A model generated the notes under the pieces. It made no database searches. It saw only the letters and a program-made list of their open reading frames with translations, and was not told where the DNA came from. Shown in pieces: positions 39,209 to 49,703 of a stretch of 51,400 nucleotides of DNA (its first letter is position 1; each line of letters begins with the position of its first letter). Made by a program: the position numbers and the translations under genes. Source of the DNA: Sideroxydans sp. GTDB lineage: Bacteria > Pseudomonadota > Gammaproteobacteria > Burkholderiales > Gallionellaceae. Where the stretch lies: the NCBI GenBank assembly GCA_028687425.1, contig JAQUAD010000015.1, positions 1 through 51,400 of the forward strand, written 5' to 3'.

Positions 39209-42068
39209 ATGACCGTCCCCGAGAGCAGTTACCTGCAAGCCATGCAAGACAGTTCGCCGCTGTTCGGCGGCAACAACGTATTTATCGAGGGGCTGTATGA
39301 GGATTACTTGCGCGATCCGGGCAGCGTGCCGCCGGCGTGGCGCGAGTATTTTGCCAAACTGCAATTGGCCGGGACGCAGGCAGATGTAGCCCACTCGCCG
39401 ATCCGTCAGGGCTTGTTGCTTGATGCCGCGGCATCTTCCCCGTCTTCCGTGGCGCCCTCCGACGAGATGCGCAAGCAGGCTTCGGTGTTGCAACTGATCA
39501 ACGCGCACCGATTCCTCGGCGTGCGCGCGGCCGACCTCGATCCGCTTGCACGCCATGTGAAGCCTGAGGTCGCGGAACTGAATCCCGCCTACTACAACCT
39601 TGCCGAGTCGGACATGAACGCACTGTTCAATACCGGCTCGCTGGTGGGCGGTGCGCGCATGACACTGCGCGACATCCTGCAACGCTTGCGCCGCATCTAC
39701 TGCGGCAGCGTCGGTGCGGAGTACATGTACATCAACAACGTGGCACAGAAGCGCTGGATACAGTCGCGTCTGGAAGGCGAACAAGGGCAGCCGAACTACT
39801 CTGCCGAGACACGCCGCGCCGTCCTTTCCCATCTCACGGCAGCCGAAGGACTGGAGCGCTACCTGCATACCAAATACGTCGGGCAGAAGCGTTTCTCGCT
39901 GGAAGGCGGCGAGACGCTGATCCCCTTGCTGCATCATCTGTTGCAGCGCGCAGGCAAGCAGGGCGTGAAGGAATCCGTGATCGGCATGGCCCACCGCGGG
40001 CGGCTGAACGTGCTGGTGAATACACTGGGCAAGCAGCCGAAGAACCTGTTCGCCGAATTCGAAGGCATACATCACGAACACCTGACCTCCGGCGACGTGA
40101 AGTACCACCAGGGCTTCTCTTCCGACATCGATACCCCCGGCGGCCCCATGCACGTCACGCTGGCCTTCAACCCCTCGCACCTGGAGATCGTCAATCCCGT
40201 GGTGGAAGGGGCGGTGCGCGCGCGCCAGCACAGGCGCAAAGACTTCAAGGGCAAGGAAGTGCTGCCCATCCTGCTGCATGGCGATGCCGCTTTCGCGGGG
40301 CAGGGGGTGAACCAGGAGACTTTTAATTTGTCGCAGACACGCGGCTACCGGACCGGCGGCACCGTGCACATCGTCATCAATAACCAGATCGGTTTCACCA
40401 CCTCGCTGGCGCAGGATGCGCGTTCCTCGCAGTTCTGTACCGACGTGGCGAAGATGGTGGAAGCACCGGTGTTCCACGTCAATGCCAACGATCCCGAAGC
40501 GGTGCTGATGGTCACCGAGCTGGCGCTGGACTTCCGCCAGCAGTTCAGCAAGGACGTGGTGATCGACATGGTGTGCTTCCGCAAGTTGGGTCACAACGAA
40601 CAGGATGAACCGCTGGTCACCCAGCCCTTTATGTATAGCTACATCAACAAGCATCCCGGCATGCGTGCGCTCTATGCGCAGAAGCTGGTGGAGTCCGGTG
40701 TGATACAGGCGGATGAACCGGAAGCGATGATCGCTGAATACCGCAATGCACTGGATGAAGGGCGCAGCTCGGTGTCGCGCGTGATTCCGGACTATCCATT
40801 CGAATACGGCGTGAGCTGGGCCAAATACCGTGGCGATGTGCCATGGAACATCCCGCTCGATACAGGTGTGTCGCGCGAACGGCTGCAGCAACTGGCGGAG
40901 CGGCTGACCGATGTGCCGGAAGGCTTCAAATTGCATTCGCGCGTGCAGAAGATCGTGTCCGACCGGGTGGCCATGGGCAAGGGAGAGTTGTCGCTGGACT
41001 GGGGGATGGCAGAGAACCTGGCCTACGCGACCCTGCTCACCGAAGGCTATAGCGTGCGTCTGTCCGGAGAGGATTGCGAGCGCGGCACCTTCTTCCACCG
41101 CCATGCCGTGTGGCACGACCAGAACCGCACGCAGTGGGATAAGGGTTATGTCACGCCGTTACAGAACTTGGCGCCTGATCAATCGGACTTCGTGGTCATC
41201 AACTCCATCCTTTCTGAAGCGGCTGTGTTGGGCTACGAATACGGCTATGCGACAGCCGAGCCGGAAACGCTGACCATCTGGGAAGCGCAGTTCGGCGATT
41301 TTGCCAACGGCGCGCAGGTCGTCATCGACCAGTTCATTACTTCCGGCGAGGCGAAGTGGGGCAGGCTGAGCGGCCTCACCATGCTGTTGCCACACGGCTA
41401 TGAAGGGCAGGGGCCGGAACACTCTTCGGCGCGCATCGAACGCTATCTGCAACTGTGTGCGGACTACAACATACAAGTCTGCATCCCTTCCAATTCCGCG
41501 CAGATATTCCACCTCTTGCGTCGTCAGATGGTACGGCCCACGCGCAAACCGCTGATCGTGTTCACCCCCAAGAGCCTGCTGCGCAGCAAGGATGCCTCTT
41601 CTCCACTGGATGACCTGACGCACGGCGGTTTCCTGCCGGTGATCCCGGAAGTGGAAGCGCTGGATGCTGGCAAGGTGCGCCGCATCATCGCCTGTAGCGG
41701 CAAGGTGTATTACGACCTGGTCAAAGGGCGTGCCGAGCGCGGTATCAGCGACATGGCGATCATCCGCATCGAGCAACTCTATCCTTTCCCGCATGACGAA
41801 TTCGCCGCGCAGGTTGCCGCGTATCCAAACGCGGGCGAAGTCGTGTGGTGCCAGGAAGAGCCGGGCAATCAGGGCGCGTGGCATCGCATCCAGCATTACC
41901 TGCTGCGCCACATGCGCCAGGACATGCGGCTCGATTATGCGCTGCGGCCTTCGTCGGCATCGCCGGCTGCCGGTTATCTCGCCATCCACAACGAACAGCA
42001 GAAGGCAGTGATCGAAGCCGCATTCCGCCCCGATCTCGACGTCAAGAACCGACCAGGAGTACATCACC

Positions 42069-42082
<14 letters not shown>
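39209..42082 (+). CDS. sucA: 2-oxoglutarate dehydrogenase E1 component
   Basis: A 957-residue thiamine diphosphate enzyme that decarboxylates 2-oxoglutarate and passes the succinyl group to SucB. It has the N-terminal [28 protein letters not shown], the ThDP-binding [17 protein letters not shown], and [17 protein letters not shown]. The C-terminus ends in a His-rich tail that overlaps the start of sucB by 14 bases and contains its ribosome site. Confidence 0.95.
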
Positions 42083-43255
<1,173 letters not shown>

Positions 43256-43256
<1 letters not shown>

Positions 43257-44251
43257 TGACAACATTCCGCGCTTTCCGCATCTTCGAAGAGAACGGCAAG
43301 TCGCAAGGCAGGCTGGTCGATCTGACGCTGGACGATCTAGATGCCGGTGAAGTCGTCATGCGCGTCCACCATTCCGGTGTGAACTACAAGGATGCTTTGG
43401 CTGCGACCGGTGCCGGGAAAGTGGTACGTCGATTCCCTTGCGTGGGCGGCGTGGATGCGGCGGGGATCGTCGAGAGCTCTGCGGATCCCCGCTTCAAGGC
43501 GGGCGATTCGGTGCTGGTCACCGGTTACGACATGGGCGTGGCGCATGATGGCGGTTTCGCCGAGTATGCGCGTGTGCCGGCAGACTGGCTGGTGCCGTTG
43601 CCGGTCGGACTGACGATGTTCGAAGCGATGGCGCTGGGTACGGCAGGTTTCACTGCCGCGCTGGCGATCCACCGTCTGGAGCAGAATGAAGTGACGCCGG
43701 CCAAAGGCAAGGTGATCGTCACCGGTGCAACCGGCGGCGTGGGCAGTCTGGCCGTGCAGATGCTGGCGAAACTGGGCTACCACGTGGTGGCGCTGACCGG
43801 TAAGGAAAGCGAGCAGGATTACCTTAAGTCGCTTGGCGCAAGCGAAGTGTTGCTGCGCAGCAGCATCGACATGCAAAGCACACGCCCGCTGGAGAAGGGC
43901 TTGTGGGCGGCGGCGCTGGATGCAGTGGGCGGCGACACGCTGGCCTGGCTGACACGCACCATGCAACTGGAAGGCGCGATCGCCAGTTTCGGGAATGCCG
44001 GCGGCGCGGCGCTGAACACGTCCGTGTTCCCTTTCATCCTGCGCGGCGTGAAACTGCTCGGTGTGGATTCCGCGGCGACCGTGATGCCACTGCGCAAACA
44101 GTTGTGGGGCAGGCTGGCCTCCGACTTGCGACCGACCGGACTGGACAAGGTCGCTCACACTATTTCTCTGCATGAGCTGCCGCAAGCATGCGAGCAATTG
44201 ATCGCGGGCCGCGCGCACGGGCGGGCTGTGGTCGATTGCACTGCGAAATGA
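43256..44251 (+). CDS. YhdH/AcuI-family acrylyl-CoA reductase-like oxidoreductase
   Basis: A 331-residue zinc-free medium-chain dehydrogenase. Seen: HHSGVNYKDALAATG near the N-terminus, CVGGVDAAGIVE, and the NADPH-binding VTGATGGVGSLAVQMLAKLG. Family members reduce acrylyl-CoA to propionyl-CoA or act on quinones. The ATG shares one base with the sucB stop; a GTG three bases earlier is possible. Tight coupling to sucB suggests co-expression with the TCA genes, though its metabolic link is not evident. Confidence 0.85.
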
Positions 44252-44263
44252 GGATTGCTCGGT

Positions 44264-44298
44264 TATAATCCGCGCCCCTCGAAGCCGCCCGGCTTCGA
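44264..44298 (+). promoter_or_regulatory. tRNA-Leu promoter and leader hairpin
   Basis: A perfect -10 box TATAAT (44264-44269) is followed by a C/G-rich discriminator, as in stringently controlled stable-RNA promoters. Next is an 8-pair hairpin (44279-44286 with 44291-44298) in the short leader before the tRNA. The -35 box is weak. Confidence 0.55.
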
Positions 44299-44300
44299 AT

Positions 44301-44385
44301 GCGAAAGTGGCGGAATTGGTAGACGCACTGGATTTAGGTTCCAGCGCCGCAAGGCGTGAGAGTTCGAGTCTCTCCTTTCGCACCA
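44301..44385 (+). tRNA. tRNA-Leu (anticodon UAG)
   Basis: An 85-base class II tRNA with CCA encoded. The acceptor arms GCGAAAG and CTTTCGC pair, the anticodon loop TTTAGGT gives UAG, and there is a long variable arm and a T-loop TTCGAGT. tRNA-Leu genes are common integration sites; the base composition changes right after its 3' end. Confidence 0.97.
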
Positions 44386-44408
44386 AGTACTTACGTTACT
44401 TCTGTGTA

Positions 44409-44465
44409 CCGGCAAATCCTTAAGTTTACCTATGAATTTTGGCAAAATTTGCCGGAATTTGCCGG
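44409..44465. repeat. ATTTGCCGG repeat array next to tRNA-Leu
   Basis: The 9-base word ATTTGCCGG occurs at 44447-44455 and 44457-44465 as direct repeats on a 10-base period, and as an exact inverted copy at 44409-44417. The position 24 bases after the tRNA 3' end fits integrase or excisionase arm-binding sites of an attachment region. Confidence 0.45.
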
Positions 44466-44558
44466 AACATTTCCTTGTGGGTTTCGCAAAGAAAGTCTGG
44501 CTTCTTGCTTTGGATCCGACTCACTTCTGTCAATCGTGCTATGCCGACGATGGTTTGG

Positions 44559-44596
44559 ATGCTCCTAAACTGAATAGGCATTCAATTTAGGAGCAT
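44559..44596. repeat. Long perfect hairpin in island edge
   Basis: Outer arms of 11 bases (44559-44569 and 44586-44596), one mismatched pair, then inner arms of 5 bases (44571-44575 and 44580-44584) around a 4-base loop. No T-run follows, so it is not a normal terminator. It may be a recombination or regulator site. Confidence 0.6.
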
Positions 44597-44808
44597 GCAA
44601 GTGGATGTCCCTCTCCCATAAGGCACGCCCAACAATTCCAATCATGGTTGCTTGATCGATAGGTCATCTAGGGGCTCTTTATCGGCCATTGCGGTCGTTG
44701 TGTTGTTGCTAGCTAGAAGGCCGCTTCCGACACTTAACTGTCACTCGACTAAGGGGGCAGTTTTAACATTTCAACATTTTGTATGAATGTTAAGCTGCTA
44801 CTGCCTCC

Positions 44809-45783
44809 TTACTTTGGAACAACTGCATCATCTGTGGCTGTGCGTGCCGCTTCTTCATGCTTTCGCATCTCACGCAATTTTTCCAGCAAAATGGTTTTGC
44901 CACATCGCTCAACAATGTATAGCTGCTTTGCCATTTCTAAAAGATTACCAACCTCCTGGCCAGGCGCAATTTCGAAGTAATCAATTACGTCTTTGCCCGT
45001 TATCGGAAGCGTGTTCTTGTTTTCAGCAAGCGCTGCACTTTCTATCAATTTTCTGGCTTCAGTTCCAAAGTCATGTTCGTCATTATAAGTTTCAAAAATC
45101 CTTGCCCAATCTGAGTAATACTTCTTTCGCAGACGTATCGCATCCATTTCGGTACGCCCTATGTCTTGTAGTACCGCAGGTATGATTTCATCAAAGAGAT
45201 GTGGAGGGTAATGTCGCTTAATCCTCTGTGCCCACTGATCACAGATCAAACTTCTTCTTTCGTCTGACTCGATCTTCCTAACACAATTTCTTAGCACCTC
45301 AAGAAACTCGACAGCTTCGCCGAGTAAGTGATTTAGCAATGGTTGCCAATGTTCTTCATCCGCCGGAAAATATGTTCCGCATCCAAGTCTGAACCACTCT
45401 TGACACGTCTGAACGAGTTTTTTGTCGTGTATAGCTTCCATGTTAAGGTTATGTACCAAGAAGGTTCTGAGATCTCTCACAATTTGATAATGCTGGGCAT
45501 GACGCCCTTCACCTTCTAACTGATACACTTCTAGATACTTAAGAAGGAAGCTAACTCCGACTTTGCCCGCTTCGTAGTAAAAGCCGTAAAGCCAAGATAC
45601 TGACCTGATGAATCCAAGTTCGGCCGGGGAAAATCTAGGCTGGTTTAACGTCATGTTCTCGAAGACTCTTTCAACTCCTTTGATTGGATAAACAAGTCCG
45701 TTTAACTCATCACGGAGCCCGAAGATTCGATACATAAAGTTCTCGGGCGTTGTTATTATTGGTACACCATTAGGATTTGGCAT
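44809..45783 (-). CDS. Candidate HEPN-like effector, second gene of island operon
   Basis: A 324-residue protein I do not recognise as a whole. It is largely helical with no signal peptide. Two local features stand out. LRTFLVHNL (Arg106 and His111) fits the R-x4-H catalytic pattern of HEPN ribonucleases, in a helical setting. TLPITGKDVIDYF with PGQEVGNLLEMAK (about residues 258-286) resembles the C-terminal domain of tRNA nucleotidyltransferases. The start is probably the ATG at 45783, 14 bases inside the end of the STAND gene; a TTG at 45810 is possible. The overlap implies obligate co-expression. A toxin or RNA-acting partner is an inference. Confidence 0.6.
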   Translation of the reverse strand: MPNPNGVPIITTPENFMYRIFGLRDELNGLVYPIKGVERVFENMTLNQPRFSPAELGFIRSVSWLYGFYYEAGKVGVSFLLKYLEVYQLEGEGRHAQHYQIVRDLRTFLVHNLNMEAIHDKKLVQTCQEWFRLGCGTYFPADEEHWQPLLNHLLGEAVEFLEVLRNCVRKIESDERRSLICDQWAQRIKRHYPPHLFDEIIPAVLQDIGRTEMDAIRLRKKYYSDWARIFETYNDEHDFGTEARKLIESAALAENKNTLPITGKDVIDYFEIAPGQEVGNLLEMAKQLYIVERCGKTILLEKLREMRKHEEAARTATDDAVVPK

Positions 45784-48700
45784 GGTGACTTGGATCGACA
45801 ACTGGGCCAATATAATTAAATGCGATACAGAAATTGTTGAGCGCTTGGCCTTTTCTTAAATCACCCAACCCGAAATCCCTGGGGAAGAAATCAATTTTTT
45901 CACGAACTCCTTCGACAAATACTTTTCCTCTAGTGCCATCTTCTGCAACCCAGTCGACTGTGCCACTAAACAATGCTGCAGACCCATCTGGGTTTGTAGC
46001 GACATAGCCTTTTGCAACGCGGCGCCGGCCGGTGACGGAATCAGATACACGCTGCAAATCCTTCCATATTTCGTTCGCATCGTGATAGTAGCCCAAGCTC
46101 CATGTGCCAATTGCTCGAAGATAGCTGTTCATTGGCGTTTGGTATATATCATCTAGAGACATGAGCCTATCTAAAAGCGAGATAACATACTTCCAGTCCT
46201 TTGAGTCAAACGGTAGCAACTGACGTTCACCTCCAAATATGGGTCTTTGTGCCTTCATCAGCCACCAATAACGCAAAAGCAAAAATAAGCACCGCCCGTC
46301 CGATTCGATGCTCTCATAATTATCTTGTAGATATTTCACAGCAGCGGAAATACGTTGAAGGCTTGCAGAAGTTATGGTCGGGGTAGCCGCGTCTTCTTGA
46401 GCAATCACTAATGCATTGAGGTAATAACCAGCGCGAGATCCCATTGCTTCAAGCTGATCAAGCGCGTCTTGCTTGAGAACCTCGTCCTGCAGCAGTGTTC
46501 CAAACTCAACTCGTCTCCGGTTAAAAATTTCCTTATCACGCATACTCATGGACTCTTGATCGCATGATTCGAACATACTTAGAAGGTCGACAATAACATC
46601 AAGACGACTTACATCATCAATCTGTGCGCCAATAATTAGATCTTTGGTGCTCCAAGAAATCACGTCAATCGGAAAGAAATCTTCAGGCTGCAAAGTGCGT
46701 GCTTGGTATGCATATCTCTTTGCCTCATTGAAATTATCCATAACATCTGATGTGGATCTTCCTTCTCGCAAAAACTCGCGGACTTTCGTGCCAAAGGTCG
46801 AGGCGAGTTCGACAAGCAACATGGCCCGAAGCCTTCGTGTCCTGGAGTCGGGCGGAAGCGCCGTCAGCGCGCTTTTTAGCGTATCGGTCGCGCGATCCAG
46901 AAGTGCTAGCCTTTCAGTGGCATGTGTCTCATCCGATTGAATCGCAACAACAGCTTCGCGCAGTAAGGTGGCTTCCTGAAGCATGATCCGCGGATTCTCC
47001 ACGCCGCGTTCAAGGCGCAATTTTGCAAGACAAGAAGCGATGTCTTCATAATACGAGGCGTACAGTTTTTTCTCCGGCCCATTCGGCCCCAAATTCCTAA
47101 GAAGATCGGCAGCAAACTGTATCTGCGTATTTTCTGCACGATCCCCTGCCTCATCGATTTCGATCAAAAGTTTTTTTGCAAACTCAACTTCCAAGCGAGG
47201 CCCTCCTAGTCGAACTTGGCAGATAAGTTTTGCTTCAAGCGGATGCCTTGTGCCAATAAATATGTTGCCTTGGTTATCCGCATGCCAACGGAAGATGTCG
47301 ATACTTTCAAAAATCTTATGAAAATTCGCTACTCGCGAACGCCCCAAAGTCCTGATCACCAGTTCAATTGGTACTTTCAGGCCGAATCGTCCGGGCACCA
47401 TGATGAGTCCAACTAGCTCCTCAGTGGCGCTAAGCATTTCACCGCCCACCTCTTTCTTGTCCTCGGGGAGAACTTCGAATCTACCTAGAATCTCACTTCG
47501 CTGAAATGCAGCAGCAAGCGCTCCTCCTGCAAACTCAGGCTCTAATTTATCAGCCTGCTGTTTCATCACTATTTCTGCCACGCTTGTTTCGCGCTGCAGA
47601 CCATACTTCACTTGACCACGTGTTTCGGGTAACAAACGATATAAAGCTACGAGGAAGGTCGTGTCGAACTTCTTGAGAATCGACTCAAACTGATTACCCA
47701 AGGACGGTTCAAACTGACTTATAAGAGCTTTGAAATGACCTATTTCAGCATCACTGAGGTTTGAAGGAGCCAATATTAAAGAACGTTGGTCCGCCTCTTG
47801 CGCCTCTAACTTGTATGTGCTTCCCACAACGATCACATTTCTCCCTCGGCCGAGAAGGTTCTTGAGGAGAGCTGTGTATTGCTCGATATGAATCATACCG
47901 TCCCAGATCAAGACGGTCGCCGCAAAACCAGCATCCTCAGCCCATTTACAGAAGAGATCAAGATCTGCCGCTATCGGCCCTTGGGGGCGGCGTTCGATAA
48001 AGAGGACTGAGTATTGCTTTTGACTTCTGATGCGACATGCGAGCGCTCCCAAGGCGACGCTTTTCCCTGTTCCGGTTTGCCCGTGCAGTATTATTGGATC
48101 ATTGCTGGCCCCCTTAGCCTTTAGGCGCGACTGAACTAACCGAAATAAATCCCTTTCAAAATCTCGCTCCAGAGCAAATCCAGCAGCATATGCGCTCCAA
48201 ATAGGCTTAGTGCCGGAGTCAGCTAAAAAATTTCGGAAGGCGATGTAACGTCTTTCATCCGACTGAACCTTTGGAAGTTCTAACTTAGCGTCCTCAAGTA
48301 CTATTGCGGATCGGTTTGTTTGAGTCCATAGGCGATCGGGCACTTCAATTGCCCTGTCCCCTAGTGACAAATAGTGCCCCTCTTTCTGAAGTTCATGCCT
48401 TACTTCGAAGCTCAGTACGCCGGATGCATATCCTTCGTTTAGAACTGATGCCAAGCTTTGCTTATGAAGAATTACTTGACCGCTTTGCACCAATTTCTTG
48501 ATTAAGGGGTTGCTATGAAGTAATTCTGTTGCACTAAAAAAATGGGCTTGCCCTTTCTCCAACCCTAGCAGAACGGTAGCAAGATCGCGCGCGCCTAACC
48601 AATCGCTCTCAGGTTGATAACCTTCGATGAGAAGCATACCGAAAGGTGTAACTTGTTCACTTAGGCGAGATAGTAAAATCGTTGCGTCAGACGAGCGACG

Positions 48701-49198
48701 GATAAGGTCGATATCGTTAAGCGGAGCACGCTCGTCGTCGTCCTCACGCTCAATGCAACCAAAAACGTAAGTGATATGCAAATTTGTGCGGCTTCTAGGA
48801 TCTGGCGAGGAGAATTTTTTTGAGAAGATTGGCTGAATATCCCTCCAATCTGTCCGAAAAGCTCGCGTCAATTGAGTGTCAATTGCTGTCGTATAGACAC
48901 CGCTCCATGGCATTTTGGAGACAACTTCTAACCATTGAGGTGCAACCAAACGACGGGAGGTGTCGCTTATCCATGCACGAGCGCTATGCTCATCACCGAA
49001 GTCGACCTTCTCTAACAATGTCTTATACGATACGTCTTTTGCCTCTTTCGCATTATTTTGCGGTAAATATTTTGACAAGATGCTTGTAAGGAAAGCATCA
49101 GTCCCATTATCAAGTTTTAGGTAATCTTGCCCCAAGAACAGGAACGTTGGACGATCTGAAGCTAGATGGGTAAATACAGGTTGAAATTCTTTGGTCAC
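45770..49198 (-). CDS. Large SIR2-like/STAND NTPase protein
   Basis: About 1142 residues. The N-terminal 220 residues look like a SIR2-type Rossmann region (FLFLGQDYLKL, GVYTTAIDTQLTRAF, LHITYVFGC, GMLLIEGY), but the catalytic Asn and His positions seem replaced. A P-loop ATPase follows, with Walker A GQTGTGKS (about 373-380), Walker B TVLIWDG (428-434) and a sensor-like VIVVGSTYK, of STAND type. A long helical, TPR-like region (about 600-1050) and a compact C-terminal domain (last 85 residues, OB/cold-shock-like) complete it. The GTG at 49198 has GAGG 6 bases upstream; a TTG at 49219 is an alternative. AT-rich codon use marks transfer. Probable phage-sensing defence protein. Confidence 0.7.
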   Translation of the reverse strand: MTKEFQPVFTHLASDRPTFLFLGQDYLKLDNGTDAFLTSILSKYLPQNNAKEAKDVSYKTLLEKVDFGDEHSARAWISDTSRRLVAPQWLEVVSKMPWSGVYTTAIDTQLTRAFRTDWRDIQPIFSKKFSSPDPRSRTNLHITYVFGCIEREDDDERAPLNDIDLIRRSSDATILLSRLSEQVTPFGMLLIEGYQPESDWLGARDLATVLLGLEKGQAHFFSATELLHSNPLIKKLVQSGQVILHKQSLASVLNEGYASGVLSFEVRHELQKEGHYLSLGDRAIEVPDRLWTQTNRSAIVLEDAKLELPKVQSDERRYIAFRNFLADSGTKPIWSAYAAGFALERDFERDLFRLVQSRLKAKGASNDPIILHGQTGTGKSVALGALACRIRSQKQYSVLFIERRPQGPIAADLDLFCKWAEDAGFAATVLIWDGMIHIEQYTALLKNLLGRGRNVIVVGSTYKLEAQEADQRSLILAPSNLSDAEIGHFKALISQFEPSLGNQFESILKKFDTTFLVALYRLLPETRGQVKYGLQRETSVAEIVMKQQADKLEPEFAGGALAAAFQRSEILGRFEVLPEDKKEVGGEMLSATEELVGLIMVPGRFGLKVPIELVIRTLGRSRVANFHKIFESIDIFRWHADNQGNIFIGTRHPLEAKLICQVRLGGPRLEVEFAKKLLIEIDEAGDRAENTQIQFAADLLRNLGPNGPEKKLYASYYEDIASCLAKLRLERGVENPRIMLQEATLLREAVVAIQSDETHATERLALLDRATDTLKSALTALPPDSRTRRLRAMLLVELASTFGTKVREFLREGRSTSDVMDNFNEAKRYAYQARTLQPEDFFPIDVISWSTKDLIIGAQIDDVSRLDVIVDLLSMFESCDQESMSMRDKEIFNRRRVEFGTLLQDEVLKQDALDQLEAMGSRAGYYLNALVIAQEDAATPTITSASLQRISAAVKYLQDNYESIESDGRCLFLLLRYWWLMKAQRPIFGGERQLLPFDSKDWKYVISLLDRLMSLDDIYQTPMNSYLRAIGTWSLGYYHDANEIWKDLQRVSDSVTGRRRVAKGYVATNPDGSAALFSGTVDWVAEDGTRGKVFVEGVREKIDFFPRDFGLGDLRKGQALNNFCIAFNYIGPVVDPSHHAKS

Positions 49199-49703
49199 GA
49201 AAAGCCTCACTTCTGTCAATTTGGGATCTGCACCAAATATAATATTTTCAGTCCAAGTAATACGGGGGGCTATAGATGCTTAGGGTAGCAATCTAACAAA
49301 AAATACACTGTCAGCTAATGGAGATCCAGAGTTGACCTCAGATTGGCAACAACTAGAGCAGGTGATGAACTACCGCTTGTGGCCGGTCTGTGAAGTGCAG
49401 ACCTAATATTACCCTACCGATAGTATTAGGTGTCATCCAGGCAATCACAGCTATCACCACCGAGATTGACAATCATTCCTATTGGCGGATTTTTCGAAAC
49501 AGCAGTTCCCAAACCGGCATTGTCGCGGTCAAGATCGCAGGATTGTTCGAGCGGACGTTGCAGCAGGATGGCTGACATCCGTTTCAGTTAATCGTCAGCG
49601 TCCGGTATGGCCTGCCAGCTCAACCGGTCATTGTTTCCTGTAAGTAGTCATCAGAGCGGCTACCTCATTCCCAAACTCCAAAAAAAAGAACTAAGCGTTG
49701 CTT
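49199..49703. other. Island gap without a convincing gene
   Basis: About 500 bases upstream of the STAND gene. Short frames occur but none has a good start or a recognisable product. It holds one inverted repeat (listed separately) and an A/T-rich stretch near 49240 that could include the operon promoter; no clear -35/-10 pair could be fixed. Confidence 0.5.
49401..49431. repeat. Inverted repeat upstream of the STAND operon
   Basis: ACCTAATATTA (49401-49411) and TAGTATTAGGT (49421-49431) are complementary at 10 of 11 positions around 9 bases. It may be an operator or a remnant end of a mobile element. Confidence 0.4.

Larger units (their letters stand above)
44386..44808. other. Island edge without a gene
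   Basis: 423 bases between the tRNA and the stop of the first island gene. I see no credible coding frame. It holds the ATTTGCCGG repeat array and a long hairpin, listed separately. No integrase gene or fragment is recognisable. Confidence 0.6.

Noticed and set aside
37476-41116. Long minus-strand frames of 556 and 657 codons
   Set aside because: They lie opposite sdhB-gltA and sucA, whose identity is beyond doubt, and show antisense composition.
44401-44600. A CRISPR array
   Set aside because: The repeats are only 9 bases, with no spacer structure and no cas genes.
44386-44808. An integrase gene next to the tRNA
   Set aside because: Expected for a tRNA island, but every frame here is short and unrecognisable; the integrase must be elsewhere or lost.
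49390-49575. A 61-codon plus-strand frame in the island gap
   Set aside because: Starts with GTG without a ribosome site and has no recognisable product; it may be a gene scrap but cannot be supported.
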